DNA of 24,386 nucleotides from Microcaldota archaeon (GCA_027314465.1 DAHVAU010000031.1:1-24386), one strand, 5' to 3'. Shown: positions 1 to 8,083, counted from the first letter of the stretch. The notes: generated from the sequence alone by a model not told the origin. Program-made: numbers and translations.

Positions 1-594
1 AGCGGCACATCCATTCATGGCAGCTATGGCGTATCGTCAGGCGAAGCCCTAAACATAGATGTTCTTGGCATGGGAATCGTTGCACAAATAACCTCAAACT
101 CATCCAGCAGCAAGAACGAGAACGTTAGTATAGTGTCGTACTCCAGTGGCTCCGGCATACCTGGATATGCTGGCATAAGTTCATTTGCACTCTCCATACG
201 CCCTGCAACAGCAGTTAATCTAACAGAGGCGTACCCATGCAATACGAATGCGACATTGCTGCAGCCGTTCAGGCTTGAGAGCGGCGTATGGACTAAGATA
301 TATCCGTTTGTAACAAATCCATCGGCCTGCACGGTGTCTTACTCTCTGCCTTCCAATTCCATTGCCGGTCTATTCGATGCAATTCCAACAGTGCGATCGA
401 CAACATCGTTGCCCACAACGTCTGTGCCTGTGAGCACAGCTCCACAGGGTTCGCGTGCATCCTCGCAATACTCGTGGGAGGGATTGGTGGCTGCGGCCGT
501 GGCGATAGGCGCAGCATGCTGTATATGGATGCTTCACCACTATAGCAGGCGCGATATGCCACCTCCAAAGACCCATGCAGGAATCTCGCACTAA
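1..594 (+). CDS. Surface-exposed, C-terminally anchored protein (3' part only)
   Basis: The frame is open from the first base, so the start lies outside the window. The visible 197 residues are rich in Ser, Thr, Gly and small residues and carry about four N-glycosylation sequons (NSS, NVS, NLT, NAT). They end in a Ser/Thr/Pro stalk, a hydrophobic helix (Gly-Leu-Val-Ala-Ala type, about 20 residues) and a short basic cytoplasmic tail. This is the layout of an archaeal extracellular protein with a C-terminal anchor. Two Cys in the ectodomain could form a disulfide. No enzymatic domain is recognised, and the missing N-terminus may carry one. It ends 31 nt before the convergent end of glutamate dehydrogenase. 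Membrane topology is inferred from hydrophobicity only. Confidence 0.7.
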   Translation, partial: SGTSIHGSYGVSSGEALNIDVLGMGIVAQITSNSSSSKNENVSIVSYSSGSGIPGYAGISSFALSIRPATAVNLTEAYPCNTNATLLQPFRLESGVWTKIYPFVTNPSACTVSYSLPSNSIAGLFDAIPTVRSTTSLPTTSVPVSTAPQGSRASSQYSWEGLVAAAVAIGAACCIWMLHHYSRRDMPPPKTHAGISH

Positions 595-625
595 GCGCTG
601 CTGCTCAGATCCTTTAGCTCACGCC

Positions 626-1897
626 TCAGTACCATCCGCGGGCCTTCATGGCTGTGGCAACCCTGCTAACCGCCACTATGTATGCAGCCATCCTGGGGCT
701 TATCTTCTTTTTTCTTGCCTTGTACTCTGCCTGTGTCTTGAACACGTCGTTGAACGACCTTGTTATTATTGTGTCAAGCTTCTTGTACACGTCACTCTCT
801 GACCAGTAGTAGCCGTCTATGTCCTGCACCCACTCGAAATACGATACTATGACCCCTCCCGAATTGACAAGGAAGTCGGGCATATCAAGTATGCCCCTCT
901 CGAACAGTATCCTGTCGGCTTCTGGGGTCACTGGCCCATTGGCCAATTCGAGCACCATCCTGGCGCGCACTTTGTCCGCGTTCTTCTTGGTTATGACGTT
1001 CTCTATTGCTGCAGGTATTATCACATCAACGTCAAGATCGAAGAGCTCCTCGTTTGTTATCTTCTGCGCTCCCTTGCCTTCATACTCGCTTACGCTCCCT
1101 GATTTGGTCTTTGCTTCGTTCAGCTTCTTGTAGTCAAGGCCCTTAGGCGAGTATACTCCTCCCTCGGAATCTGTTATGGCTACTACATTGGCGCCGGCCA
1201 TGTCCTTGGCTATCTGGAACGCGAACTGCCCTGCATTGCCGAATCCCTGTATCGCTATCTTCGTCTTCTTCAGGTCAAGCTTGAGCATCTTGGCAGCTTC
1301 TCTGAGCACGTACATCCCGCCCATTGCAGTGGAGTCGTACCTGCCTGCGCTGCCTCCGAGCTCAACTGGTTTTCCTGTGATCACTCCTGGCTCATCATGT
1401 CCCACCATCTCCTCGTACTCATCCAGCATCCACGCCATTATCTGCGGGTTAGTGTACACATCAGGGGCCGGCACGTCTATCTTTGGTCCTATAAACTTGC
1501 GTATCGCTCTTATGTAGCCTCTGGACAGGTTCTCTATTTCTGTTGCGTTCATCGACTTGGTGTCGCATATCACGCCTCCTTTGCCTCCTCCGAAAGGTAT
1601 GTTGGCTAGAGAGCATTTCCACGTCATCCATGCAGCAAGCGCCTTTACAGTGTCAAGGCTTTCCTTGGGGTGGAATCTTATGCCGCCCTTTCCAGGGCCC
1701 CTGGCGTCGTTGTAGACCACTCTAAAGCCATTGAACACCTTGACGCTCCCGTCACGCATCTTGACCGGTATGTTTACTATCACCTGCCTCTTTGGCTCCC
1801 TGAGTATTGCGTGAGCAGTCCTATCCAGACCCATTATCTCTGCAGCTTCGTCGAGCTGCTCCTGTGCTTCCTTGAAAGGATTGAGTTCCTCTGCCAT
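626..1897 (-). CDS. gdhA: Glutamate dehydrogenase (Glu/Leu/Phe/Val dehydrogenase family)
   Basis: Catalyses reversible oxidative deamination of glutamate to 2-oxoglutarate and ammonia with NAD(P); a cytosolic homohexamer in known archaeal members. The 423-residue length matches archaeal GDH. Visible motifs are GPGKGGIRFHP (about 67-77) with substrate-binding Lys, Lys94 in TWKCSL, the catalytic lysine in GGGKGG (Lys106), PAPDVYTN (143-150) with the catalytic Asp, and the Rossmann turn GFGNAG (218-223). The ATG directly abuts the TGA of the upstream regulator, so translation is probably coupled. It is the last gene of a three-gene minus-strand operon. Coenzyme specificity cannot be read with certainty from the sequence. 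Confidence 0.97.
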   Translation of the reverse strand: MAEELNPFKEAQEQLDEAAEIMGLDRTAHAILREPKRQVIVNIPVKMRDGSVKVFNGFRVVYNDARGPGKGGIRFHPKESLDTVKALAAWMTWKCSLANIPFGGGKGGVICDTKSMNATEIENLSRGYIRAIRKFIGPKIDVPAPDVYTNPQIMAWMLDEYEEMVGHDEPGVITGKPVELGGSAGRYDSTAMGGMYVLREAAKMLKLDLKKTKIAIQGFGNAGQFAFQIAKDMAGANVVAITDSEGGVYSPKGLDYKKLNEAKTKSGSVSEYEGKGAQKITNEELFDLDVDVIIPAAIENVITKKNADKVRARMVLELANGPVTPEADRILFERGILDMPDFLVNSGGVIVSYFEWVQDIDGYYWSESDVYKKLDTIITRSFNDVFKTQAEYKARKKKISPRMAAYIVAVSRVATAMKARGWY

Positions 1898-2215
1898 TCA
1901 AACCACCGAACCATCAGATAGCAATGCCGTGCATAGCTCGTTTATCACGCTTCCTACAGCTACTGCACTCGTCATACCTGCAACTCTGCCTACGACCTCA
2001 TTTGCCTTATTGCTCCTCCCTATCCTGTCTTTCATGCTCTTTACTTTGCTGGAATACTTCCCGTTGAGATACTTGCTAACTGCAACCTGCGCTATACCAA
2101 GTCTCATTGCTATCTCTGTCTGCGTTAGGTTGTACTTGCGGCTGAGCTGTTCTGCCGTATACGCCCTTACTGCCGGCAGCAGGTCCCTGGTTAGACTGCC
2201 GCATTCACGATCCAT
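1898..2215 (-). CDS. XRE-like HTH transcriptional regulator (COG2522-type)
   Basis: A 105-residue DNA-binding protein when started at the ATG at 2215, which gives MDRECGSL; a longer ATG at 2254 would overlap the upstream gene by 50 nt and is less likely. A helix-turn-helix of Cro/XRE type lies at about residues 31-51 (LTQTEIAMRLGIAQVAVSKYL). It is followed by a basic segment and a C-terminal helical region resembling the archaeal COG2522 predicted regulators. It overlaps the RpiB-like gene by 11 nt, and its TGA is directly followed by the ATG of glutamate dehydrogenase. That makes it a candidate regulator of its own operon or of nitrogen metabolism; this is inference from position, and no operator was identified. 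Confidence 0.85.
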   Translation of the reverse strand: MDRECGSLTRDLLPAVRAYTAEQLSRKYNLTQTEIAMRLGIAQVAVSKYLNGKYSSKVKSMKDRIGRSNKANEVVGRVAGMTSAVAVGSVINELCTALLSDGSVV

Positions 2216-2786
2216 CTGACTCACCACTGTGTTTCGCGCCCCTGGGCTCATCATCCATTATCCCAAGCGCATCCTTTATCCATCCGCCCACTCCTGCTCT
2301 TCTCGGCCTTTGAACCTCTGCTTCATGCTCCTCGAAGCGCTTTGCAGGCCTGGGCTCTTCTGTTTTGTGCTGCACAGCCTTTGGCGCGCTAGGTATCTTC
2401 GCCTTGATGCTGCCTGCAAGTCCTGTGCCCTTTGCGAATGCGCGTATTATGCCTGCAATGTCATCCTCGCTGCCCTTGAGTACGACGGCATTAACCTCCT
2501 CCGCCTCCCTGGCATTCTTAGCATCGTCAATATCCCTGCACACTGTGGATGTTATTCCATCGTGTTTCCTGAATGCGATGTCTGCTGCTGCAGGATTGTC
2601 CGCTATCACTGCCATGAAATCGTAGTTGCCAGATGAGAAGGCATCGCTTGACTGCCTGGCTAGGCCCTTAGCGTCGCCAGACACCTCCTTTGCCACTATT
2701 GTGGCACCCTCTATCTCCAGCGACGATGTGGCCCTGTCCGTCTCGCCAGGTATGTTGCTAACGACAAGAATCCTTATGCAAAGCAC
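2205..2786 (-). CDS. RpiB/LacA-fold-like protein with disordered basic C-terminal tail, probably non-catalytic
   Basis: The GTG at 2786 is chosen as start because the upstream reading frame runs through the AT-rich promoter; this gives 193 residues. The first ~115 residues follow the sugar-phosphate isomerase RpiB pattern: a beta-strand IRILVVSN, later SSGNYDFMAVIADN, then IAFRKHDGITSTVCRDIDDAKNAREAEEVNAVVL split over residues 70-103. These align by eye with the RpiB segments for the substrate loop, GIRAAVC and SARLAREHNDANVLA. The catalytic Cys-Gly-Thr-Gly loop is replaced by Ala-Asp-Asn-Pro (62-65). The C-terminal part is rich in Pro, Arg, Glu and Lys and ends with an amphipathic helix candidate. 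First gene of the regulator-GDH operon. Function unknown; the fold assignment is inference. Confidence 0.55.
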   Translation of the reverse strand: MLCIRILVVSNIPGETDRATSSLEIEGATIVAKEVSGDAKGLARQSSDAFSSGNYDFMAVIADNPAAADIAFRKHDGITSTVCRDIDDAKNAREAEEVNAVVLKGSEDDIAGIIRAFAKGTGLAGSIKAKIPSAPKAVQHKTEEPRPAKRFEEHEAEVQRPRRAGVGGWIKDALGIMDDEPRGAKHSGESDGS

Positions 2787-2816
2787 CTGATATATGTATA
2801 CATTATTGATGGTAGT

Positions 2817-2828
2817 ATATTTAAATAT
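2817..2828. promoter_or_regulatory. Palindromic TATA element shared by the RpiB-like operon and S26e
   Basis: A perfect 12-bp palindrome, ATATTTAAATAT, sits between two divergent genes. Its centre is about 36 nt from the GTG at 2786 and 44 nt from the TTG at 2867. Both distances are compatible with an archaeal TATA box serving each direction with a short leader. Inferred from sequence; transcription starts are not known. Confidence 0.5.
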
Positions 2829-2866
2829 GAGAAGGATACCTCTTAATATAAAGACAAGGTGTTCTA

Positions 2867-3100
2867 TTGAGAGGAAGCGAACCACTCGTTAGATGCGACA
2901 ATTGCGGAAGAAATGTTCCAAGGAACAAGGCCGTGGAGGACGAGCGAGTCATACGCTACGGCACAGATATGAACAACAAGGACATAAAGTTCATGACGCG
3001 CAGGAAGGTACACTACTGCATAAGCAGCGGAAAGCACAAGGGCGTATTCCAGCGAAAGGCAGAGCAGGCCGCGCGCGCCGCATCTAGATTTCATCAATGA
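2867..3100 (+). CDS. rps26e: Ribosomal protein S26e (eS26), short divergent form
   Basis: A 77-residue basic protein of the small ribosomal subunit. The N-terminal part, LVRCDNCGRNVPRNKAV, closely follows the eS26 zinc-binding segment (VRCDNC..VPRDKA). The C-terminal KVHYCISSGKHKGV matches KLHYCVSCAIHSKVV. The first three zinc ligands are present (Cys10, Cys13, Cys51) but the fourth is Ser54, with His57 nearby. The central region is also shorter than in eukaryotic or crenarchaeal eS26, which are about 100 residues. The TTG start is supported by the ribosome-binding sequence AGGTG at 2857-2861, five bases upstream. It is divergent from the RpiB-like gene. A generic zinc-ribbon protein is the alternative. 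Confidence 0.72.
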   Translation: MRGSEPLVRCDNCGRNVPRNKAVEDERVIRYGTDMNNKDIKFMTRRKVHYCISSGKHKGVFQRKAEQAARAASRFHQ

Positions 3101-3133
3101 TCCTATTTACGGTGGGAATGTGAGCAGGGGTGG

Positions 3134-3889
3134 TTGGGTTTGGCAGACCAGCAGAACGTACATGACCTACTGATATTCAAGAACAGGGGCTTGTCGTTCC
3201 AGCAGCAGGAGCAGCCAGCCACAGCCATGCAGCCTTCGACCTCAGTCCAGCAGGAGCAGCAGTACTGCGTGAACCATCCGTGGAGAATGGCATACACAAC
3301 ATGTGAGATATGCAAGCTCCCGTTCTGCTATGTTGACATAATGGAGCATGAGGGCAAGTTCTACTGCCTTACAGATATAGATGCTGTGCTGAAGAAGGAT
3401 AGCACTTCGCAGGCCAGGGTGAGTGAAGGAGGCGTGCATAATTCTTTCTCAATGCTTGCATCAGTGCTTCTAATAGTGAATTCCGCAGTGCTTGGCGTGT
3501 TCGGATATCCTCAGATAGTCTCGGTAAGCACCGCAGCGCTCAATGAGGGCGTACTGCATTTCATACTAAGCATAAATCAGCTCTACTACGCTCCGCTGTC
3601 CATGGCGTTCATAATACTCTTCGGGCTGTTCGCATCCTACGGCGTTACGCGCAGGTCCACAACAATCTTTGGCATAGCGTTCATGATAATATTCGCGTCT
3701 CTGTTCCTGGTTGTGTACGAGTACCTCAACACTGAAGTAGACTATTTCCTGCCATCCGGCATGCTTCTTGTGATATCGATGATGTTCTCAGCGTACAGCA
3801 GGATGAGCGCGTTCAGGGAATCCGGCAACAGGGTGGAGATGCCAAGCTCAGCGCTTAACTGGCCAAAGGCAGGTCCAGGTCCATACTGA
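3134..3889 (+). CDS. B-box-type zinc finger membrane protein
   Basis: A 251-residue protein with a Gln-rich N-terminal linker, a B-box-like zinc module at about 45-81 and four hydrophobic segments (about 104-124, 155-175, 177-197, 205-223). Candidate zinc ligands are Cys45, His48, Cys57, Cys60, Cys65, Asp68, His72, Cys78 and Asp81. Archaeal and bacterial B-box plus transmembrane proteins exist, but their function is not established. The start is uncertain: TTG at 3134 is preceded directly by GGGGTGG, so the in-frame TTG at 3140 has better spacing to that ribosome-binding sequence. It follows S26e by about 33 nt and may be cotranscribed with it. The zinc finger probably faces the cytosol. Confidence 0.75.
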   Translation: MGLADQQNVHDLLIFKNRGLSFQQQEQPATAMQPSTSVQQEQQYCVNHPWRMAYTTCEICKLPFCYVDIMEHEGKFYCLTDIDAVLKKDSTSQARVSEGGVHNSFSMLASVLLIVNSAVLGVFGYPQIVSVSTAALNEGVLHFILSINQLYYAPLSMAFIILFGLFASYGVTRRSTTIFGIAFMIIFASLFLVVYEYLNTEVDYFLPSGMLLVISMMFSAYSRMSAFRESGNRVEMPSSALNWPKAGPGPY

Positions 3890-3926
3890 CGCTACTACTG
3901 CACCGGCCATGGCAGTTACGCAACCA

Positions 3927-3934
3927 TTTTATAC
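3927..3934 (+). promoter_or_regulatory. TATA box of pyrB (leaderless)
   Basis: TTTTATAC is centred about 25 nt upstream of the pyrB ATG at 3956. This is the spacing expected for an archaeal promoter that starts transcription at the initiation codon. Confidence 0.5.
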
Positions 3935-3955
3935 AGTTCGCAGGCAATACTATAG

Positions 3956-4918
3956 ATGCTCATGCCAGGGACAAGCGGGAAATCAGATTCACAAAACCCT
4001 CTTTTTGGAAAGAGCCTGCTGTCCATAAGGGACTTCTCCAGAAAGGACATAGAGTGCATACTTGATGATGCAGAGGTGATGAACTCTGCGCTTTCCAGCG
4101 GCGGCCCTCAACAGGTCCTTCAGAACAAGATCATGGCGACGCTGTTCTACGAGCCCAGCACCAGGACAAGGCTGAGTTTCGAGAGCTCCATGCAGAAGCT
4201 GGGCGGCGGAATAATAGGCTTTGCTGACAAGGCGTCATCATCAGTGATGAAGGGCGAGAGCCTTGCCGATACAGTCCGCGTGGTCTCGGCATACTCCGAT
4301 GTGATAGTGCTGAGGCACAGCCAGGCAGGCGCCGCTGCAGAAGCCGCAAGGTTCTCCAGGGTCCCGCTTATCAATGCCGGAGACGGTTCAGGGGAGCATC
4401 CAACTCAGGCCCTTCTTGACCTGTTCACCATAAGGAAGGAGAAAGGCACTCTTGAAGGCCTTGACATAGCAATAGTAGGCGACCTTAAGAACAGCAGGAC
4501 CGAGCACTCACTTGCCTACGCACTCTCCATGTTCGGAAACAGGATGACCTTCATAGCGCCAAAGGAGCTCCAGATGCCTGACAACATATGCGCAGATCTG
4601 ACTGGCGCAGGAAGCCCAGGGGCGCGAAAGGCGCAGTCGCTTGACGAAGCCATAGCCTCTGATGTGATATACATAAACCGCATACAGAAAGAGAGGTTCG
4701 AGGATCCTGCACAGGCAGAGCGCTTCACCAGCGCATTTAGGATAGACTCAGACTTCATGAAGAGGGCCGGCAGCAAAGTAACCATAATGAACCCACTGCC
4801 ACGCATGGACGAGGTATCAAGTGATATAGACATGCTGGATAACTCTGCGTACTTCAGACAGGCGGCATACGGGGTCCCGGTGCGCATGGCAATACTGAAG
4901 ATGATGCTCTCAAGATAA
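3956..4918 (+). CDS. pyrB: Aspartate carbamoyltransferase, catalytic subunit
   Basis: Condenses carbamoyl phosphate with aspartate to N-carbamoyl-aspartate, the committed step of pyrimidine synthesis, in the cytosol as trimers. The 320-residue protein shows the carbamoyl-phosphate motif STRTR (68-72), MKGES with the active-site lysine (Lys99), HPTQALLDL (148-156), an aspartate-domain segment GDLKNSRTEHS (175-185) and NPLPR near the C-terminus. These fit aspartate rather than ornithine carbamoyltransferase. No pyrI regulatory gene follows; the next gene is convergent. The start ATG lies about 25 nt after a TATA box, and an in-frame ATG at 3962 is the alternative. The first ~15 residues extend beyond typical family members. 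Confidence 0.95.
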   Translation: MLMPGTSGKSDSQNPLFGKSLLSIRDFSRKDIECILDDAEVMNSALSSGGPQQVLQNKIMATLFYEPSTRTRLSFESSMQKLGGGIIGFADKASSSVMKGESLADTVRVVSAYSDVIVLRHSQAGAAAEAARFSRVPLINAGDGSGEHPTQALLDLFTIRKEKGTLEGLDIAIVGDLKNSRTEHSLAYALSMFGNRMTFIAPKELQMPDNICADLTGAGSPGARKAQSLDEAIASDVIYINRIQKERFEDPAQAERFTSAFRIDSDFMKRAGSKVTIMNPLPRMDEVSSDIDMLDNSAYFRQAAYGVPVRMAILKMMLSR

Positions 4919-4937
4919 GCAGGCGCTCAGCGCCATC

Positions 4938-6836
4938 TCACATCTCCTCCACTACTTCTATGCCTAGCAGTCCAAGCATGTTCTTCATTGTGACTGCATA
5001 TGCGTTCACCAGCTCAAGCCTGAACTCCATCTCATGGCTGCCAATAACCGCCATACCCTCATAGAATGTGCTAAACGACGTTGCAAGCTGTGTGACATAG
5101 TCTGCTATAACGCTCGGGCTGTGATTTGCGCCTGCCTTCTCCACTGCGTCACGCGCAGCGCCTATCACCTTTATGAGCTCAAAGTCCGCCCCGCGCGTGG
5201 CCATTGCTCCATGCCCTGCGGGTTTATTGTACATGTAGCCTCCTTTCTCAAGCACTCTACGCGCGCGAGCGTAGCTGTACAGGCAGTACGGCCCGCTGAT
5301 GCCCTCGAAACTAAGCGCCTTCTCCCATGAGAAGACTACTGCGCTCTGTGCAGCTACTCTGAGGAACTCAAACTTTATGGCAGCCCTGCCTATTGCATCA
5401 GATATCGTCTTGACGTTGGCCGACTGCGAGATCCTCTTGCTTAGCCTTGTCATCTCAAGCGCCTTTGCGCACGACTCTAAGAGCAGAACGTCTGCAGTAT
5501 ATGCCTTGCCATCCCCGATCCACCCGCCCTGCCTGCCGCTAAGCGAGCCTCCCGCAACGCTCACCAGGCCGTATGGTATGTGCGTTATTCCCGCAGCTTC
5601 CTTTTCATATCCCATGAGCCCGATTATGGCCTTGAGCATGAGTTGTGCGTAGCGCTGCTCAGATCCTATGATGTTGATCACAGCAGCGCCATGGCCAAAG
5701 TCCATGGCAGATCCATCCTTTCCAGTAGAGAATATCCTCCTTCCGCAGTTGCTTACTCTAGCATCACTGTACCTGAACCCTGGGTTCAGTATGCCTAGCT
5801 TCCACATGTGGAATGCGAGATCCTTGGCTATGTATGTTGCAGTGCCGTCGCTGCGCACTATGACCTTCTCGTGCTCCTCCGGATTGTCGAAGTCCTTTGC
5901 GAAGCCCCTGATCTTCTCCAGGTCCACAACTATGCATCCTGCATTCTTGCCCTCGGTCCTCTTTTCCAGTGCCCCGGACCTTAGCCCCACGTCTATAGCA
6001 GCATCGAGCAGCCGTGCCCTGACTATGTCACTCTCCCATATCATTACGTCATGGTATATGCCGTAAGATGAGGCTGTCTGGTACTGGGCCTCAACGCACT
6101 TATGCGATATTTCCCGTCCAAGCTCAGCCTGCTCTCCAGTGCCTTCCTCTAGCGCCTTGAGCAGCGCAGCGACCTCATTCCTCACGTCATCCGATTCAAT
6201 CCTGCGATTAACCTCAACATACTGCTCGCCAAGCCACTGATCGAACTTCTTGTCAGGCTGCGCGCCAAGCTTCAGATATCCCCACAGGCTCTGTGCGACT
6301 TGAAGGCCCAGGTCGTCTATGTAGTCCTCTCTCTCCACCTTGTAAGAGCAGAACTCCAGTATGTCTGATATTGAGTCTCCGATTAGTGCATTCCTAAGGT
6401 GGCCTATGTGCCAGGGCTTGTTCGGATTCACTGCAGGGAACTCGGCAATGACCTTGGCACTGCTGCCCATATCGCTGGATCCATACCTGTCTCCCTCTTC
6501 CCAGACTGCCAGGGTGACCATATCTGCATATTTAGTCTCGTCCACTATGGCATTGATGTATCCTCCAGATTCCTTCAGGGACTTGATGAGGGTTTCATGT
6601 CCATGCCTAATGTGGGATATAATCTCAACCGCTATCTCGTTAGGTCTCTTATTTGCAATGCCTGCAAGGCGCAGCGGTATAGAGCTGCTAATGTCGCCAA
6701 AATCCTTCTTAGGCGCTGATATGGAGGCCGCAATCTGCGCCTCTCCTATCGCAGAATCCGGATAAAGCTCCTTCACCGCCATGGCTATTGCGCTCACAAA
6801 ATCGGTCTTCAGTGCCATATTCGGCGAGTCTCTCAT
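4938..6836 (-). CDS. argS: Arginyl-tRNA synthetase
   Basis: Class I synthetase charging tRNA-Arg. Motifs seen are an N-terminal Add-1-like domain (about 1-110), NPNKPWHIGHLRNA with the HIGH signature at 143-146, RSDGTATYIAKDLAFH (328-343), a KMSKS-region equivalent SLSGRQGGW (431-439) in which the usual lysines are not conserved, and a C-terminal DALR-type anticodon-binding domain starting near YSYARARRV. The 632-residue length is near the upper range of archaeal ArgRS. The ATG at 6836 overlaps the TGA of the upstream HD gene as ATGA, supporting coupled translation; the ATG at 6818 (MALKTD) is an alternative start. Convergent with pyrB. Confidence 0.95.
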   Translation of the reverse strand: MRDSPNMALKTDFVSAIAMAVKELYPDSAIGEAQIAASISAPKKDFGDISSSIPLRLAGIANKRPNEIAVEIISHIRHGHETLIKSLKESGGYINAIVDETKYADMVTLAVWEEGDRYGSSDMGSSAKVIAEFPAVNPNKPWHIGHLRNALIGDSISDILEFCSYKVEREDYIDDLGLQVAQSLWGYLKLGAQPDKKFDQWLGEQYVEVNRRIESDDVRNEVAALLKALEEGTGEQAELGREISHKCVEAQYQTASSYGIYHDVMIWESDIVRARLLDAAIDVGLRSGALEKRTEGKNAGCIVVDLEKIRGFAKDFDNPEEHEKVIVRSDGTATYIAKDLAFHMWKLGILNPGFRYSDARVSNCGRRIFSTGKDGSAMDFGHGAAVINIIGSEQRYAQLMLKAIIGLMGYEKEAAGITHIPYGLVSVAGGSLSGRQGGWIGDGKAYTADVLLLESCAKALEMTRLSKRISQSANVKTISDAIGRAAIKFEFLRVAAQSAVVFSWEKALSFEGISGPYCLYSYARARRVLEKGGYMYNKPAGHGAMATRGADFELIKVIGAARDAVEKAGANHSPSVIADYVTQLATSFSTFYEGMAVIGSHEMEFRLELVNAYAVTMKNMLGLLGIEVVEEM

Positions 6837-8083
6837 TCATATCTCCTCATATACGCAGCCATCCTGCGCTTGTGCCTGGGATGAACATATATCCTTGCGT
6901 CGTATAGGCGCTCCTTGCCGACCATGTGCATGACCAGCCCCCTGCCTCCCTGCACACTGCGCATAGATCCGCAGTCCCTGATGAAAATTGGCGTTTTGTC
7001 GTCAACAAGCCCAAGATCACGTAGGTACACCGGGAAGATCCACTCGGCAGGAACATCTGCTTTTTGGGCAAAGCTCTCTATCTTCCTGTCGTCGTACTCC
7101 ATACCCCTGACAAGCAGGTTTGCGCGCGACGGGTCGCGCACTCCTGGCACAGGGTTTATGAATGCCGCTGAGAGGGGCTTTCTGCCCAGAAACATCCTCA
7201 CCAGCTCCCTTAGCTGCGCATCCCCGCCAGTTCCAGAGTATGTGTGCATAGCTGCGTACACCATGTGATCATCGTACGCCGCAATGGACTGCTCGTCTGC
7301 GTGCTTGAGGAGATCTTCAGGATGCACTATGAACCCCTCATCCACAAGGCCCCTGAATATCCTCTCCATCATCGCGTAGAACGCCACCACTGTCTTGTGA
7401 TGGTACACTGACCTGTACATGTGGTACCTGCCCAGCAGGAAGTTCTCCACAACCTCCTCGTCCTTGTCAAACACTATCCTGCCCTTCTCGAACGACGCCG
7501 TTAGCACAAGCCTCTGCACACCAACGTTGCCGTACGCCACACCTGTATGGTACGCGTCCCTGAGCAGGTAGTCCACCTTGTCGGCATCGAAGGCAGAAGA
7601 GAGGAGCATGCCGAACACTCCCTTGCTCTTGCCGCATATCATGTCTGATATCTCGCGCGGCTTGTAATTCGACAGTGCGTCGCCGTAGAAGCTGCGCACA
7701 AGGGCGGCTCCGAACTCAGCATGCCCCCTTCCCCCCATGACCCTCTCTATAACATGCTCAACTGTGTGCGACATGGGGTAATGCCCAATGTCATGGAGCA
7801 GAGCGGCTAGCCTCATCATCTGCACCGTGTCATCATCGTCAGTTATAGGTTCCCCTGAGCTCCTGGCGTATCTCAGGAACTGGTCCATCATGAACATAGT
7901 GCCCAGGCAATGCTCGAAGCGCGTGTGCGTTGCCCCTGGATAGACCAGGTTTGCCGGCCCCAGCTGCATCACGTTCCTCAATCGCTGGAACAGAGGAGTG
8001 TCTACAACAGCAAGCTCCTCTTCGGTAATGCCTATGTATCCATGTACATTATCGTATATCTGTTTCTTTGCCTTCAATGTCAT
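6833..8083 (-). CDS. HD-domain phosphohydrolase, SAMHD1/dNTPase-like (COG1078)
   Basis: A 416-residue protein with the full metal-binding HD set: RFEHCLG (His58), LLHDIGHYPMSH (His97-Asp98, plus two further His), and DADKVDYLLRD (Asp166). The layout and wording match SAMHD1-type nucleotide triphosphohydrolases (RFEHSLG, HDLGHGPFSH, DVDKxDY), so the likely reaction is hydrolysis of dNTPs to nucleoside and triphosphate. The substrate is not proven. The ATG at 8083 is preferred to the preceding TTG because a TATA-like ATAAAGTA lies about 25 nt upstream, suggesting leaderless transcription. The gene overlaps argS by 4 nt, so the two are probably made from one message. Divergent from the AbrB-like gene. 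Confidence 0.88.
   Translation of the reverse strand: MTLKAKKQIYDNVHGYIGITEEELAVVDTPLFQRLRNVMQLGPANLVYPGATHTRFEHCLGTMFMMDQFLRYARSSGEPITDDDDTVQMMRLAALLHDIGHYPMSHTVEHVIERVMGGRGHAEFGAALVRSFYGDALSNYKPREISDMICGKSKGVFGMLLSSAFDADKVDYLLRDAYHTGVAYGNVGVQRLVLTASFEKGRIVFDKDEEVVENFLLGRYHMYRSVYHHKTVVAFYAMMERIFRGLVDEGFIVHPEDLLKHADEQSIAAYDDHMVYAAMHTYSGTGGDAQLRELVRMFLGRKPLSAAFINPVPGVRDPSRANLLVRGMEYDDRKIESFAQKADVPAEWIFPVYLRDLGLVDDKTPIFIRDCGSMRSVQGGRGLVMHMVGKERLYDARIYVHPRHKRRMAAYMRRYE

Noticed and set aside
2787..2885. N-terminal extension of the RpiB-like protein from the farthest upstream ATG
   Set aside because: The extension is hydrophobic and encoded by AT-rich promoter DNA including the 12-bp TATA palindrome; the GTG at 2786 fits better.
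5299..6066. Long plus-strand open frames opposite argS
   Set aside because: They lie antisense to a clearly conserved synthetase, have no promoter or ribosome-binding site, and their composition mirrors the complementary strand.
4938..6836. ArgRS lacking KMSKS as a defective enzyme
   Set aside because: Many ArgRS proteins lack the canonical KMSKS lysines and compensate with residues near the HIGH motif; the rest of the protein is intact.
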